Positions 36,926 to 44,736 of a DNA stretch of 64,000 bases are shown here, piece by piece. The stretch is from Streptomyces peucetius (GTDB lineage: Bacteria > Actinomycetota > Actinomycetes > Streptomycetales > Streptomycetaceae): positions 3,038,001 to 3,102,000 of the forward strand of contig NZ_CP107567.1 of NCBI RefSeq assembly GCF_025854275.1, read 5' to 3'. The number at the start of each line of letters is the position of its first letter. The first letter of the stretch is position 1. Both the position numbers and the translations under genes were made by a program. The notes under the pieces are model-generated. The model did not search any database and was not told the origin of the DNA. It saw only the letters and a program-made list of their open reading frames with translations.

Positions 36926-37337
36926 GGCCACGTCCCTCCCCGGCCTTGTCGGTGTCGACGGCGACACCGTCCGGAACGATGCCGACCACCGGTGGGAAGA
37001 ACATCGGCCCGTCCTCGGTCGCGATGTCCACGGCGAGGCCGGCGGGCTCGTCCAGGGACGGCACGACCTCGTCGACGATGCGCGCGCCCAGCAGCGCCGC
37101 GTAATCCATGGGCCGGTCACCGGCTGAGTGAAGCAGCGCGAACCGGGCCAGCGCGGCCTCGTCGGTGAACCCGCACACCCATCGCACCCCGCCCGAACGG
37201 GCCGACCAGAGACCTCCACCGGCCGTCGGCACCAGAAGGACGGAGCGGCGCATCTCGCCCACCAGCGCGCGAGGGTCGCCGACGCCTCTTCTCCGCTCGG
37301 CGATCCGCTCGGCCAGCGCTGTCCTCGGCTGCTCCAC
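36915..37337 (-). CDS. SseB N-terminal domain protein
   Basis: A 140-residue protein with the SseB fold pattern: LVPTAGGGLWSARSGGVRWVCGFTDEAALARF, MDYAALLGARIVDEVVPSLDEPAGLAVDI and FPPVVGIVP. In actinobacteria SseB-domain proteins are frequent in type VII secretion and WXG/RHS loci. It is the first gene of the toxin operon, starting at GTG 37337, and overlaps the following gene. Function unknown; possibly an accessory of secretion. Confidence 0.85.
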   Translation of the reverse strand: MEQPRTALAERIAERRRGVGDPRALVGEMRRSVLLVPTAGGGLWSARSGGVRWVCGFTDEAALARFALLHSAGDRPMDYAALLGARIVDEVVPSLDEPAGLAVDIATEDGPMFFPPVVGIVPDGVAVDTDKAGEGRGHGR

Positions 37338-37508
37338 GGCCCTTCCCCCTCCTGGGCGACTTCTGGTGCCGTGGACATGGACGCGGCGACGGCACCCCGG
37401 GTTCCCGGGGCGTCCGCCGGGCCCGCAACCGGCGCGGGCCTGCCGCTCGCCGCGCGGATGCGGCGCTCGGGGTCGGGCGCCTCGGGCGCCCGACCGCCGG
37501 ACGCGCCG

Positions 37509-37798
37509 TCAGGCTCGTACCTCGAAGCGGTAAAGGGAGTAGCCGTTCTGCCGCTTGAGGCCCCGCATGCGGACGTGGCGCGCCGTCACCGCCTGCAGGA
37601 GTTCCACGGTGTGGACTCCTGCCGTGGTCCGGCCGCGCCGTTTCGCGACGGTACGCCACCGCACGCCGGCGTCGGAGACCTGGAGGTCGTAGTCGCTACC
37701 GGCCCGCCGTCGCCCAGTCCAGCACGAACGGTGGTCACAGATACGGCGGTGACGAGGGTGCGCCGGGACATGCGGGGAACGTCGGGTCTCGTGTCCAT
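37509..37798 (-). pseudogene. Decayed secreted discoidin (F5/8 type C) domain gene
   Basis: On the minus strand, ATG 37798 begins a Tat-like export signal (RPDVPRMSRRTLVTAVSVTT). The next frame carries FVLDWATAGR, the start of an F5/8 type C beta strand, and stops. A third frame then carries the rest of the domain (SDYDLQVSDAGVRWRTVA ... RHVRMRGLKRQNGYSLYRFEVRA) to TGA 37509. Three frames in 290 bases and no catalytic region mean a gene with a large internal deletion and at least two frameshifts. Intact relatives are secreted carbohydrate-binding enzymes. Confidence 0.6.
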
Positions 37799-38044
37799 CC
37801 TTGGTCCTCCGGGACGTCATGGCATGCGGATGACTCCTTTGGCGGTGGACTACACCACTTCACGCATTCTCGCCCGAGTTGGGGCCCTGCGGGATCCACC
37901 GGAGACGGCCCCGTCCCCGCCGTCGCCCGCATCGGCAGCGGCGGCCGGGGCGCGAGCGGGGAAGCAACGCGTTGGATCAACTGCGCGCAGGGACTTACAG
38001 TTGACCGACCGTTATGAAGATCATGTGAAACGTGGGAGCCTTCT

Positions 38045-39202
38045 TTGAAACTGTCCCGGATCGCCTCGGCGGTCGCCGCCGCCGCCATTGCGCCGACCGT
38101 ACTGCTCGCGTCACCGGCCTTCGCGACTTCCGGGGACGGCGCTCCGGCGTCCAACCCGCCGGCTCCGACCACGCCCGACCAGGCTCCCGCGGACGACGAC
38201 GCACAGGCCGAGGAGGACCGCGCCGAGATCCTGCGGATCATCGGCGCCGCCAAGCCCGGCTCTGCTGTCGCCGAGCGGGGCAGCGCCGCCATCGATGCAG
38301 GGCCGGCCGCGATGCGCGAGTTCCTGGAGACGGGGCAGCACACAGCCCGCGATCAGGACAACCGCGTCCTGATCGTGCAGATCATCAGCGTCGGCGGCGT
38401 CTCGTTGGTGGAGGCCGGGCGGGAGGCACTGAACGGCACACCGGAGGACCGCGTCGAGTTCCTGGAGACCGGACAGCACACCGCCCGCGACGTCGACAAC
38501 AGGGTCCGCATCGCCCAGATCCACAGCCTCGGCGGCCCGGGCGTGCAAGAGGCGGCCGAGGCCGCCCTGCGGGGCACGCCCGAGGACCGCGTCAGGTTCC
38601 TGGAGACCGGGCAGCACATCGCCCGCGACGAGGACAACTCGGTGCTCGTCGCGCGGATCCTCGAGGCCGGCGGCCCCGCCGTTCGGAAGGCGGCCGACGC
38701 CGCGCTGGACGGCACTCCCCAGGACCGTGCCGAATTCCTCGAGACCGGGCAGCACATCGCCCGCGACGAGGACAACCAGGTGCTCATCTCGCACATCATC
38801 AGCAAGGGCGGGCCTCACGTGAGGGAAGCCGGAAAGGCCGCGCTGAAGGGCACGCCCGAGGACCGCGTCGAGTTCCTGGAAACCGGACAGCACGAGGCGC
38901 GAGCCCTGGACGAGAAGGCCGCGGAAGAGGACGACGACTCCGGCACCGGAGACGCCGGAGACGACAACGACGCCGACACGAAGCCCGCGGACGACACCGG
39001 CAGGACCGGGACTTCCGGCCCTGTCGCCACGACGACCACTGCGACCGGCAACCAGAACGTGACGACGACCGGCGGCAGCCGTACCCTCGCCGCCACCGGT
39101 ACCGATGTCACCCTGGCCGCCGGCGGTGCGGGGGCAGCGGTCGCCGCCGGTGCGGGGCTGCTGTTCGCCCTGCGCAGGCGCCGCACTGGCGCCGAGGGCT
39201 GA
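38045..39202 (+). CDS. ALF-repeat surface protein with LAATG sortase signal
   Basis: A 385-residue secreted protein. A signal peptide (1-28, ending SPAFA) is followed by an acidic linker and five tandem ALF repeats of about 43 residues (x-GTPEDRVEFLETGQHTARDxDN pattern, roughly 60-300). An Asp/Thr-rich spacer leads to the C-terminal sorting signal: LAATG at 348-352, a hydrophobic stretch and RRRR. LAxTG is the class E sortase motif known from long chaplins in Streptomyces, so covalent wall anchoring is likely. The start is TTG 38045 with GGGAG upstream. Confidence 0.88.
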   Translation: MKLSRIASAVAAAAIAPTVLLASPAFATSGDGAPASNPPAPTTPDQAPADDDAQAEEDRAEILRIIGAAKPGSAVAERGSAAIDAGPAAMREFLETGQHTARDQDNRVLIVQIISVGGVSLVEAGREALNGTPEDRVEFLETGQHTARDVDNRVRIAQIHSLGGPGVQEAAEAALRGTPEDRVRFLETGQHIARDEDNSVLVARILEAGGPAVRKAADAALDGTPQDRAEFLETGQHIARDEDNQVLISHIISKGGPHVREAGKAALKGTPEDRVEFLETGQHEARALDEKAAEEDDDSGTGDAGDDNDADTKPADDTGRTGTSGPVATTTTATGNQNVTTTGGSRTLAATGTDVTLAAGGAGAAVAAGAGLLFALRRRRTGAEG

Positions 39203-39220
39203 ACCGGGCGACGAATGAAC

Positions 39221-39252
39221 GAACGCCCCTGCCGGTCCCGGCAGGGGCGTTC
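39221..39252. terminator. Bidirectional terminator
   Basis: GAACGCCCCTGC (39221-39232) pairs with GCAGGGGCGTTC (39241-39252) around CGGTCCCG, between the convergent ALF-repeat and acyl-CoA dehydrogenase genes. Confidence 0.8.
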
Positions 39253-39274
39253 TTCCGTCGGCTCGGAGCGAGCC

Positions 39275-40432
39275 CTACGGGAGGTTGCGGGCCATCACGA
39301 TCCGCTGGACCTGGTTGGTGCCCTCGTAGATCTGGGTGATCTTCGCGTCGCGCATCATGCGCTCCACGGGGTAGTCGCGGGTGTAGCCGTAGCCGCCGAG
39401 CAGCTGGACGGCGTCCGTGGTGACCTCCATCGCGACGTCCGAGGCGAAGCACTTGGCGGCCGCGCCCTGGAACGTGAGGTCGGCATCGCCGCGCTCCGAC
39501 TTGGCGGCGGCCGCGTACGTGAGCTGGCGGGCGGCCTCGATCTTCATGGCCATGTCCGCGAGCATGAACTGGACGCCCTGGAAGTCGGCGATCGGCTTGC
39601 CGAACTGCTTGCGCTCCTGGACGTAGCCCTTGGCGTAGTCGAGGGCGCCCTGCGCGATGCCGAGAGCCTGGGCGGCGATGGTGATGCGGGTGTGGTCCAG
39701 CGTCTTCATCGCGGTGGCGAAGCCCGTGCCCTCCGCGCCGATCATGCGGTCGGCGGGGATGCGGACGTTGTCGAGGTAGACCTCGCGGGTCGGGGAGCCC
39801 TTGATGCCGAGCTTCTTCTCCGGGGCGCCGAAGGAGACACCCGGGTCACCCTTCTCGACGACGAAGGCGCTGATGCCCTTCGAGCGCTTCTCCGGGTCGG
39901 TGACGGCCATGACCGTGTAGTACTCGGAGACGCCGGCGTTGGTGATCCAGCGCTTCACGCCGTTGAGGACGTAGAAGTCGCCGTCGCGGACGGCCTTCGT
40001 CTTCATACCGGCCGCGTCGGAGCCCGCGTCGGGCTCGGACAGGCAGTACGAGAACATCGCGTCGCCCTTGGCGAGCGGCCCCAGGTACTTCTTCTTCAGC
40101 TCCTCGGAGCCGGAGAGGATCACCGGGAGCGAGCCGAGCTTGTTCACGGCCGGGATGAGGGAGGACGAGGCGCAGACACGGGCCACCTCCTCGATCACGA
40201 GGACCGTGGCGAGCGCGTCGGCGCCGGCGCCGCCGTACGTCTCCGGGACGTGCACGGCGTGCAGGTCGGAGGAGACCAGCGCGTCCAGCGCCTCCTGCGG
40301 GAAGCGGGCCTCCTCGTCCACCGCGGCGGCGAACGGCGCGATCTTCGCCTCGGCGAGAGAGCGGACCGTCTCGCGGAGCATGTCGTGCTCCTCGGCCGGG
40401 CGGTACAGGTCGAAATCAGCGGTTCCCGCCAA
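39275..40432 (-). CDS. Acyl-CoA dehydrogenase
   Basis: A 385-residue flavoenzyme of the acyl-CoA dehydrogenase family. It has SYCLSEPDAGSDAAGMKTKA and WITNAG (FAD and substrate contacts), RKQFGKPIADFQGVQ, QLLGGYGYTRDYPVERMMRDAKI and the catalytic glutamate Glu370 in IYEGTNQVQR. The position of the Glu is that of short/medium-chain enzymes. It introduces the alpha-beta double bond into acyl-CoA. A palindrome (40454-40467) lies just upstream, suggesting control by an acyl-CoA-responsive repressor. Confidence 0.95.
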   Translation of the reverse strand: MAGTADFDLYRPAEEHDMLRETVRSLAEAKIAPFAAAVDEEARFPQEALDALVSSDLHAVHVPETYGGAGADALATVLVIEEVARVCASSSLIPAVNKLGSLPVILSGSEELKKKYLGPLAKGDAMFSYCLSEPDAGSDAAGMKTKAVRDGDFYVLNGVKRWITNAGVSEYYTVMAVTDPEKRSKGISAFVVEKGDPGVSFGAPEKKLGIKGSPTREVYLDNVRIPADRMIGAEGTGFATAMKTLDHTRITIAAQALGIAQGALDYAKGYVQERKQFGKPIADFQGVQFMLADMAMKIEAARQLTYAAAAKSERGDADLTFQGAAAKCFASDVAMEVTTDAVQLLGGYGYTRDYPVERMMRDAKITQIYEGTNQVQRIVMARNLP

Positions 40433-40453
40433 CGTCTCTCACTCCCCAAGATG

Positions 40454-40467
40454 TTAACTACCGTTAA
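40454..40467. promoter_or_regulatory. Palindrome in the acyl-CoA dehydrogenase / UDP-sugar dehydrogenase promoter region
   Basis: TTAAC-TACC-GTTAA, 22 bases upstream of the acyl-CoA dehydrogenase ATG, in an A/T-rich patch that stands out against the GC-rich background. It could be an operator for a TetR-type fatty-acid regulator; the regulator is not in the window. Confidence 0.45.
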
Positions 40468-40608
40468 GTATTTCAATTTTAGACGCCCGCTCGGCCAGAG
40501 GCATACGTGAGCTTGGCGACAGCCGCCCGGCCGCGCAGCGGGCCTCTCCCCAGGGTGGCCCGGATATGCTCGGGCGCGCACCTCTCCCGCGTCAGTACTG
40601 GAGCTCCC

Positions 40609-41952
40609 ATGGTCCTCAAGATCACCGTGATCGGCACCGGATACCTCGGCGCCACGCACGCCGCGGCCATGGCGGAGCTGGGCTTCGAAGTCCTGGGACT
40701 CGATGTGGTCCCGGAGAAGATCGAGATGCTCGCGGCCGGCAAGGTCCCCATGTACGAGCCCGGTCTGGAAGAGCTGCTGCGGCTGCACGTGGCCGGGATC
40801 GAGGGTTCCAGCGGCCGGCTGCGCTTCACCACCTCGTACGAGGAGGCGGGCGAGTTCGGCGACATCCACTTCATGTGTGTGAACACGCCGCAGAAGCACG
40901 GTGAGTACGCGTGCGACATGAGCTACGTCGACTCCGCCTTCGCCTCGCTGGCCCCGCACCTGAAGCGCCCGGCGCTCGTCGTCGGCAAGTCGACCGTGCC
41001 CGTCGGCTCCGCGGAGCGGCTCGCCCGGCTGCTGACCGAGACGGCCCCGGCCGGGCAGGACGTCGAGCTGGCCTGGAACCCGGAGTTCCTGCGCGAGGGC
41101 TTCGCCGTCGACGACACGCTGCACCCCGACCGGATCGTGGTCGGTGTGGAGAGCGAGGGCGCCGAAAAGCTGCTGCGTGAGGTGTACGCGACGCCGATCG
41201 GCGAAGGATCGCCGTTCGTGGTGACGGACTTCCCGACGGCGGAACTGGTGAAGACCGCTGCGAACTCCTTCCTCGCGACGAAGATCTCGTTCATCAACGC
41301 GATGGCCGAGGTGTGCGAGGCCGCCGGCGGCGACGTGGTGAAGCTGGCGGAAGCCATCGGGCACGACGAGCGGATCGGGAAGAAGTTCCTGCGGGCGGGA
41401 GTGGGCTTCGGCGGCGGCTGCCTGCCGAAGGACATCCGCGCGTTCATGGCACGCGCGGGTGAACTGGGCGCGGACCAGGCGCTGACCTTCCTCCGCGAGG
41501 TCGACTCGATCAACATGCGCCGCCGCGGGCACATGGTGGAACTGGCGCGGGAGGCGGTGGGCGGCACGTCGTTCCTGGGCAAGCGGGTCGCCGTGCTGGG
41601 CGCGACGTTCAAGCCGGACTCGGACGACATCCGGGACTCGCCGGCGCTGAACGTCGCCGGGCAGATCCACCTCCAGGGCGGCCAGGTGACGGTCTACGAC
41701 CCCAAGGGCATGAGCAACGCGCGACGGCTGTTCCCGACGCTGGGATACGCGGACTCGGCACTGGAGGCGGTGCGGGGTGCGGACGTGGTGCTGCACCTGA
41801 CGGAGTGGCGCGAGTTCCGCAAGCTGGACCCGGCGGAGCTGAAGGAGGCCGTGGCCGCGCCGATCATCCTGGACGGGCGCAATGCGCTGGACGCGGGGGC
41901 GTGGCGTGAGGCGGGCTGGACGTACCGGGCGATGGGGCGCCCGCGGGCGTAG
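40609..41952 (+). CDS. UDP-glucose 6-dehydrogenase (UDP-glucose/GDP-mannose dehydrogenase family)
   Basis: A 447-residue enzyme. ITVIGTGYLGATHAA (5-19) binds NAD, KSTVPVGS lies at 127-134 and the catalytic Cys271 is in GFGGGCLPKD. The C-terminal domain has GATFKPDSDDIRDSPAL and the TEWREF motif. It oxidises the C6 hydroxyl of a UDP-hexose to the uronate for wall or capsule polymers; GDP-mannose is a possible substrate but the sequence looks UDP-type. Start ATG 40609 with GGAG upstream; the frame continues to 40507 without homology. Confidence 0.93.
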   Translation: MVLKITVIGTGYLGATHAAAMAELGFEVLGLDVVPEKIEMLAAGKVPMYEPGLEELLRLHVAGIEGSSGRLRFTTSYEEAGEFGDIHFMCVNTPQKHGEYACDMSYVDSAFASLAPHLKRPALVVGKSTVPVGSAERLARLLTETAPAGQDVELAWNPEFLREGFAVDDTLHPDRIVVGVESEGAEKLLREVYATPIGEGSPFVVTDFPTAELVKTAANSFLATKISFINAMAEVCEAAGGDVVKLAEAIGHDERIGKKFLRAGVGFGGGCLPKDIRAFMARAGELGADQALTFLREVDSINMRRRGHMVELAREAVGGTSFLGKRVAVLGATFKPDSDDIRDSPALNVAGQIHLQGGQVTVYDPKGMSNARRLFPTLGYADSALEAVRGADVVLHLTEWREFRKLDPAELKEAVAAPIILDGRNALDAGAWREAGWTYRAMGRPRA

Positions 41953-42497
41953 CTCTCCCCCACCCCGCCCCTTCCCGAAACCCCTGCCGGGGCCGGACGG
42001 GGCCGATACCGGTGGGGCTGACGCCCACCAGCCCGCCGCCCAGCGGCAGCTGCGCGCCGCACCTCAGGGGTGCTTCACCGGCACTCGCGGGCCCCGCGCC
42101 GCACAGAGCGGGCGAGCGACCGCGGGCGTCGCAGGCGCGCGGGGCACGCCGGGGCGAAGCCCCCACCCCGCCCCTTCCCGAAACCCTGCCGGGGCCGGAC
42201 GGGTCGATGTCAGTGGGGCTGACGCCCCACCGGCCCCAAGGCAGCGGCAGCTGCGCGCCGCGTGCGCGGGGTTCGGCACGGAAGTGCGCCGCGGCGCAGC
42301 GTCCCGCCCGGCCTGGCGGCACGCCGGGGTTTGCGGTGCCAGGCGCGGCCTGGTGGCACGCCGGGGTTGCGGTGTCCGGCGCGGCCCGGTGGCACGCCGG
42401 GGTGCAGTGCCAGGCGCGGCCCGGTGGCGCACCTCCCCGCGGAAGCGCGCCGAGGCGCGGCATCCTCCGCGGCCCGGTGGCATACCGGGGTGGGAGG
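41953..42497. repeat. Repeat-rich spacer: ~100-bp direct repeat and 36-bp tandem array
   Basis: No gene is supported in this 545-base gap. A segment at 41957-42060 recurs at 42161-42261 (CCCCACCCCGCCCC start, CAGCGGCAGCTGCGCGCC end) with small differences. A tandem array of about 36-bp units (GCC(T/C)GGTGGCACGCCGGGGT core) follows at 42311-42347, 42348-42383 and 42384-42418, with partial units near 42419 and 42471. The first element resembles GC-rich intergenic repeats common in Streptomyces. Units are adjacent, without spacers. Confidence 0.8.
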
Positions 42498-42995
42498 TCA
42501 GGGGGTGCGGCGGGCGCGGTAGGTGCGCATTTTGGTGCGGGCGCCGCAGACGGACATGGAGCACCAGCGGCTGCGCCCGGCGGGGCTGCGGTCGTAGTAC
42601 GCCCAGTGGCAGTCCTCCGCCTCGCACGCCTTGAGGCGTGTCCATGTGCCGTCCGCGGTCGCCGTGGCGATGGCTTCCGCGACGCGGGAGAGGAGCGTCG
42701 GCGGGCCGGCGGCGCGGACCGCGGCCGAGCCGTCGGGGGCGACCGCCACGCGCAGCGGGGCGTCGGTCAGGAGCGTGTCGAGGGCGGTCGCCGTGCCGTG
42801 GCCGGCGTGGGCGAGGCAGGCGGCGCGCAGCGCCTCGCGGAGGTCGCGGGCGGCGGGGATCTCGGCGGGGGCCAGGCCGAAGCGCTCGCGGGACGCGGGC
42901 GTGTCGAGGGAGTCCGCGCCGGTCTCGACGTCCAGCGTGTTCACCAGTGCTTCGACGAGCGCGAGCCCCCCTGGTGCGGGCGGCCTGTCATTCAT
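42498..42995 (-). CDS. CGNR zinc-finger protein (ABATE domain)
   Basis: A 165-residue protein: an N-terminal ABATE-type domain (ALVEALVNTLDVETG, LREALRAACLAHAG) and a C-terminal CGNR zinc finger with CEAEDCHWAYYDRSPAGRSRWCSMSVCG. The four zinc cysteines are present; the final motif reads CGARTKM rather than CGNR. These are thought to be stress-linked transcription regulators in actinobacteria. It is divergent from the VOC gene (86 bases), with which such genes often pair. Confidence 0.92.
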   Translation of the reverse strand: MNDRPPAPGGLALVEALVNTLDVETGADSLDTPASRERFGLAPAEIPAARDLREALRAACLAHAGHGTATALDTLLTDAPLRVAVAPDGSAAVRAAGPPTLLSRVAEAIATATADGTWTRLKACEAEDCHWAYYDRSPAGRSRWCSMSVCGARTKMRTYRARRTP

Positions 42996-43081
42996 GGTTG
43001 CGACGTTACCTGTTATGCGGGAGCATGCGGTAACCGCGTTACCGGTTGAAGGCGTTTACCAGTAACTACCGAGGAGGAAGT

Positions 43082-43453
43082 ATGAGCATCGGCAAAGTCG
43101 GAGCCGTCGTCCTGGACTGTCCCGATCCCGTCGCCCTCGCCCGCTTCTACGCCGAGCTCGTCGGCGGGGATGTCGAGCTCGGCGAGGACGACGGCGACAC
43201 GTGGGTGGACCTCAAGGGGTCCGACGGCGCGGCGCTCGCGTTCCAGGCGGCGCCCGGGTTCGTGGCGCCGGGCTGGCCCTCGGCGGAGAAGTCGCAGCAG
43301 TTCCATCTGGACGTGACCGTCGAGGACCTGGACGCCGCGGAGGCCAAGGTGCTGGCGCTCGGCGCCACCGTGCTGGACGCGGAGGACCGAAAGCGGTCGT
43401 TCCGGGTCTACGCCGACCCGGCGGGGCACCCGTTCTGTCTCTGCGCCTGCTGA
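43082..43453 (+). CDS. VOC (glyoxalase/bleomycin-resistance fold) family protein
   Basis: A 123-residue protein with two beta-alpha-beta-beta-beta halves: VVLDCPDPVALARFYAELVGG at the N-terminus and LDVTVEDLDAAEAKVLALGA in the second half, ending DPAGHPFCLCAC. Metal-dependent ring-opening, isomerisation or small-molecule binding are typical of the family; the specific substrate is unknown. A strong ribosome site (GAGGAGGAAG) precedes ATG 43082. It is divergent from the CGNR regulator, which may control it. Confidence 0.92.
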   Translation: MSIGKVGAVVLDCPDPVALARFYAELVGGDVELGEDDGDTWVDLKGSDGAALAFQAAPGFVAPGWPSAEKSQQFHLDVTVEDLDAAEAKVLALGATVLDAEDRKRSFRVYADPAGHPFCLCAC

Positions 43454-43466
43454 GCCGGCACCCGCG

Positions 43467-44615
43467 TCAGAGGTCCAGCGCGCCGATGGCTACCCGTGAG
43501 GGCGCCCGGCGCGGCTGGGCGGCGCGGGCGGTGAACTCGGTGCCGCGCAGGACCCGGGCGACGTTCGACCAGGTCAAGCCGGTGACGTCCGCCTCGGGCC
43601 AGCCCCGTTCGAGGAGCTCCGCGATCAGCCGTGGCACACAGGAGACGTCCTGCAGACCGGCCGCGTGCGCCAGGCCCGTGTCGTACGCGCCGCTGAGGGC
43701 GAGCGACTCGGCCCCGGCGACGTCGCGGATCCGGTCCAGCAGGTCGGCGGTCTCGGGGAGTGTCCCGGCGGTGCACATCACCATGCACACGCCGTTGTTG
43801 GCCCGCAGTGCGCGCAGTACGTCATCGGGCAGTGGCTCGGCCTGGTGCGAGAGGAGCACCGGGGCCCTGGTGATCGTGAGCGCGCGGCGTACGGTGTCGA
43901 GCGCGCAGCCCGAGAGGTCGATGAGGACACCGAGCCGGTTCATCTCGCGGACCATCTCCTGACCGAAGGGCGTGAGACCGCCGCTCGTCCAGCGAGTGCC
44001 CGCAAGGGTCACGCTGCGGACGCCGAGTGCGTACATGGCCCGCAGGGCGGCGAGCGAGTCGCCGAGCGCCGGGCCCGCCATCGGGCCGAGGAGCACGGCG
44101 ATCCTCCCGCAGTTGCGGGTGTCCACGACGTCGTCGGCGCTCAGTGCGAGCCGCAGGCCCTCGGGGCAGTCGGCCACCGTCGCCCGCACCAGGTCGATCA
44201 GTTCCAGCGTCGCGCCGATGGAAGGGGCTCCGGCGCTGCCGGCCGGTTCCGTCAGTGACCAGAACTGCGCGCCGATCCCACCCCTGCGCAGCCGTGGGAC
44301 ATCGGTCTCCAGCAGGCTCTCGCCGGCTTCGAGGTCGTACCAGTGCATGCTCTGCAGCACGGGTGCGAGACCGCTGTACCCGTCGATCAGCGGATGGCTG
44401 CGCAGGAGCTGCCTGGCGCGGGTGAGCGGGTCGGCGGGGGGCTCGGCAGGAAGCGCCTCGGGCACCGGTGCCGGGTCCTCGGCGGCCGGGTCGTCGGGCG
44501 CCGAGGGTTCCGGATCGGGAGGCGCGGACCCCACGGCCGCGAGTGCGTCGAGATCGCCGTCGAGGTCGTCCAGGTCGACGGTGGTGAGGGACGAGGCGTC
44601 GTGCAGATCTGCCAT
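43467..44615 (-). CDS. Peptidase M19 paralogue lacking metal ligands (pseudo-dipeptidase)
   Basis: A 382-residue M19-fold protein with a ~65-residue acidic/Pro extension at the N-terminus. Aligned by eye with the neighbouring dipeptidase, the metal-binding DGHND is DGYSG (Tyr80, Gly82), the bridging Glu of GAEGGHS is replaced in LLGPMAGPALG, the LTHND histidine is replaced in LAGTRWT, and GGDFDG is SGAYDTG. Only the SH of LLSHQAEP remains. Zinc dipeptidase activity is therefore very unlikely. It may regulate or scaffold its neighbour, or bind a peptide. Confidence 0.85.
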   Translation of the reverse strand: MADLHDASSLTTVDLDDLDGDLDALAAVGSAPPDPEPSAPDDPAAEDPAPVPEALPAEPPADPLTRARQLLRSHPLIDGYSGLAPVLQSMHWYDLEAGESLLETDVPRLRRGGIGAQFWSLTEPAGSAGAPSIGATLELIDLVRATVADCPEGLRLALSADDVVDTRNCGRIAVLLGPMAGPALGDSLAALRAMYALGVRSVTLAGTRWTSGGLTPFGQEMVREMNRLGVLIDLSGCALDTVRRALTITRAPVLLSHQAEPLPDDVLRALRANNGVCMVMCTAGTLPETADLLDRIRDVAGAESLALSGAYDTGLAHAAGLQDVSCVPRLIAELLERGWPEADVTGLTWSNVARVLRGTEFTARAAQPRRAPSRVAIGALDL

Positions 44616-44736
44616 GTGCTGCTCCGGGTTCGCCGCCGTGTGCCGTTACGCCAACCGTGGCACGGGGGCAGTGAGGGGTCACGGCGGGTGGAGCGTTCGG
44701 GGTACGCGGCCGGGAGCCGCGTACCCCGGGCCGGGC

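Noticed and set aside
37117..37659. Minus-strand ORF of 180 codons over the SseB start
   Set aside because: Arg/Pro-rich shadow frame overlapping the SseB and discoidin remnants; no homology.
25436..38000. Integrated mobile island
   Set aside because: The content is accessory, but no integrase, transposase, tRNA or flanking att repeat was found, so only accessory character can be claimed.
37998..38035. Promoter from TTGACC before the ALF-repeat gene
   Set aside because: No acceptable -10 at 16-19 bases; left out of the feature list.
42311..42480. CRISPR-like array
   Set aside because: Units of 36 bp are directly adjacent without unique spacers and no cas gene is present; it is a plain tandem repeat.
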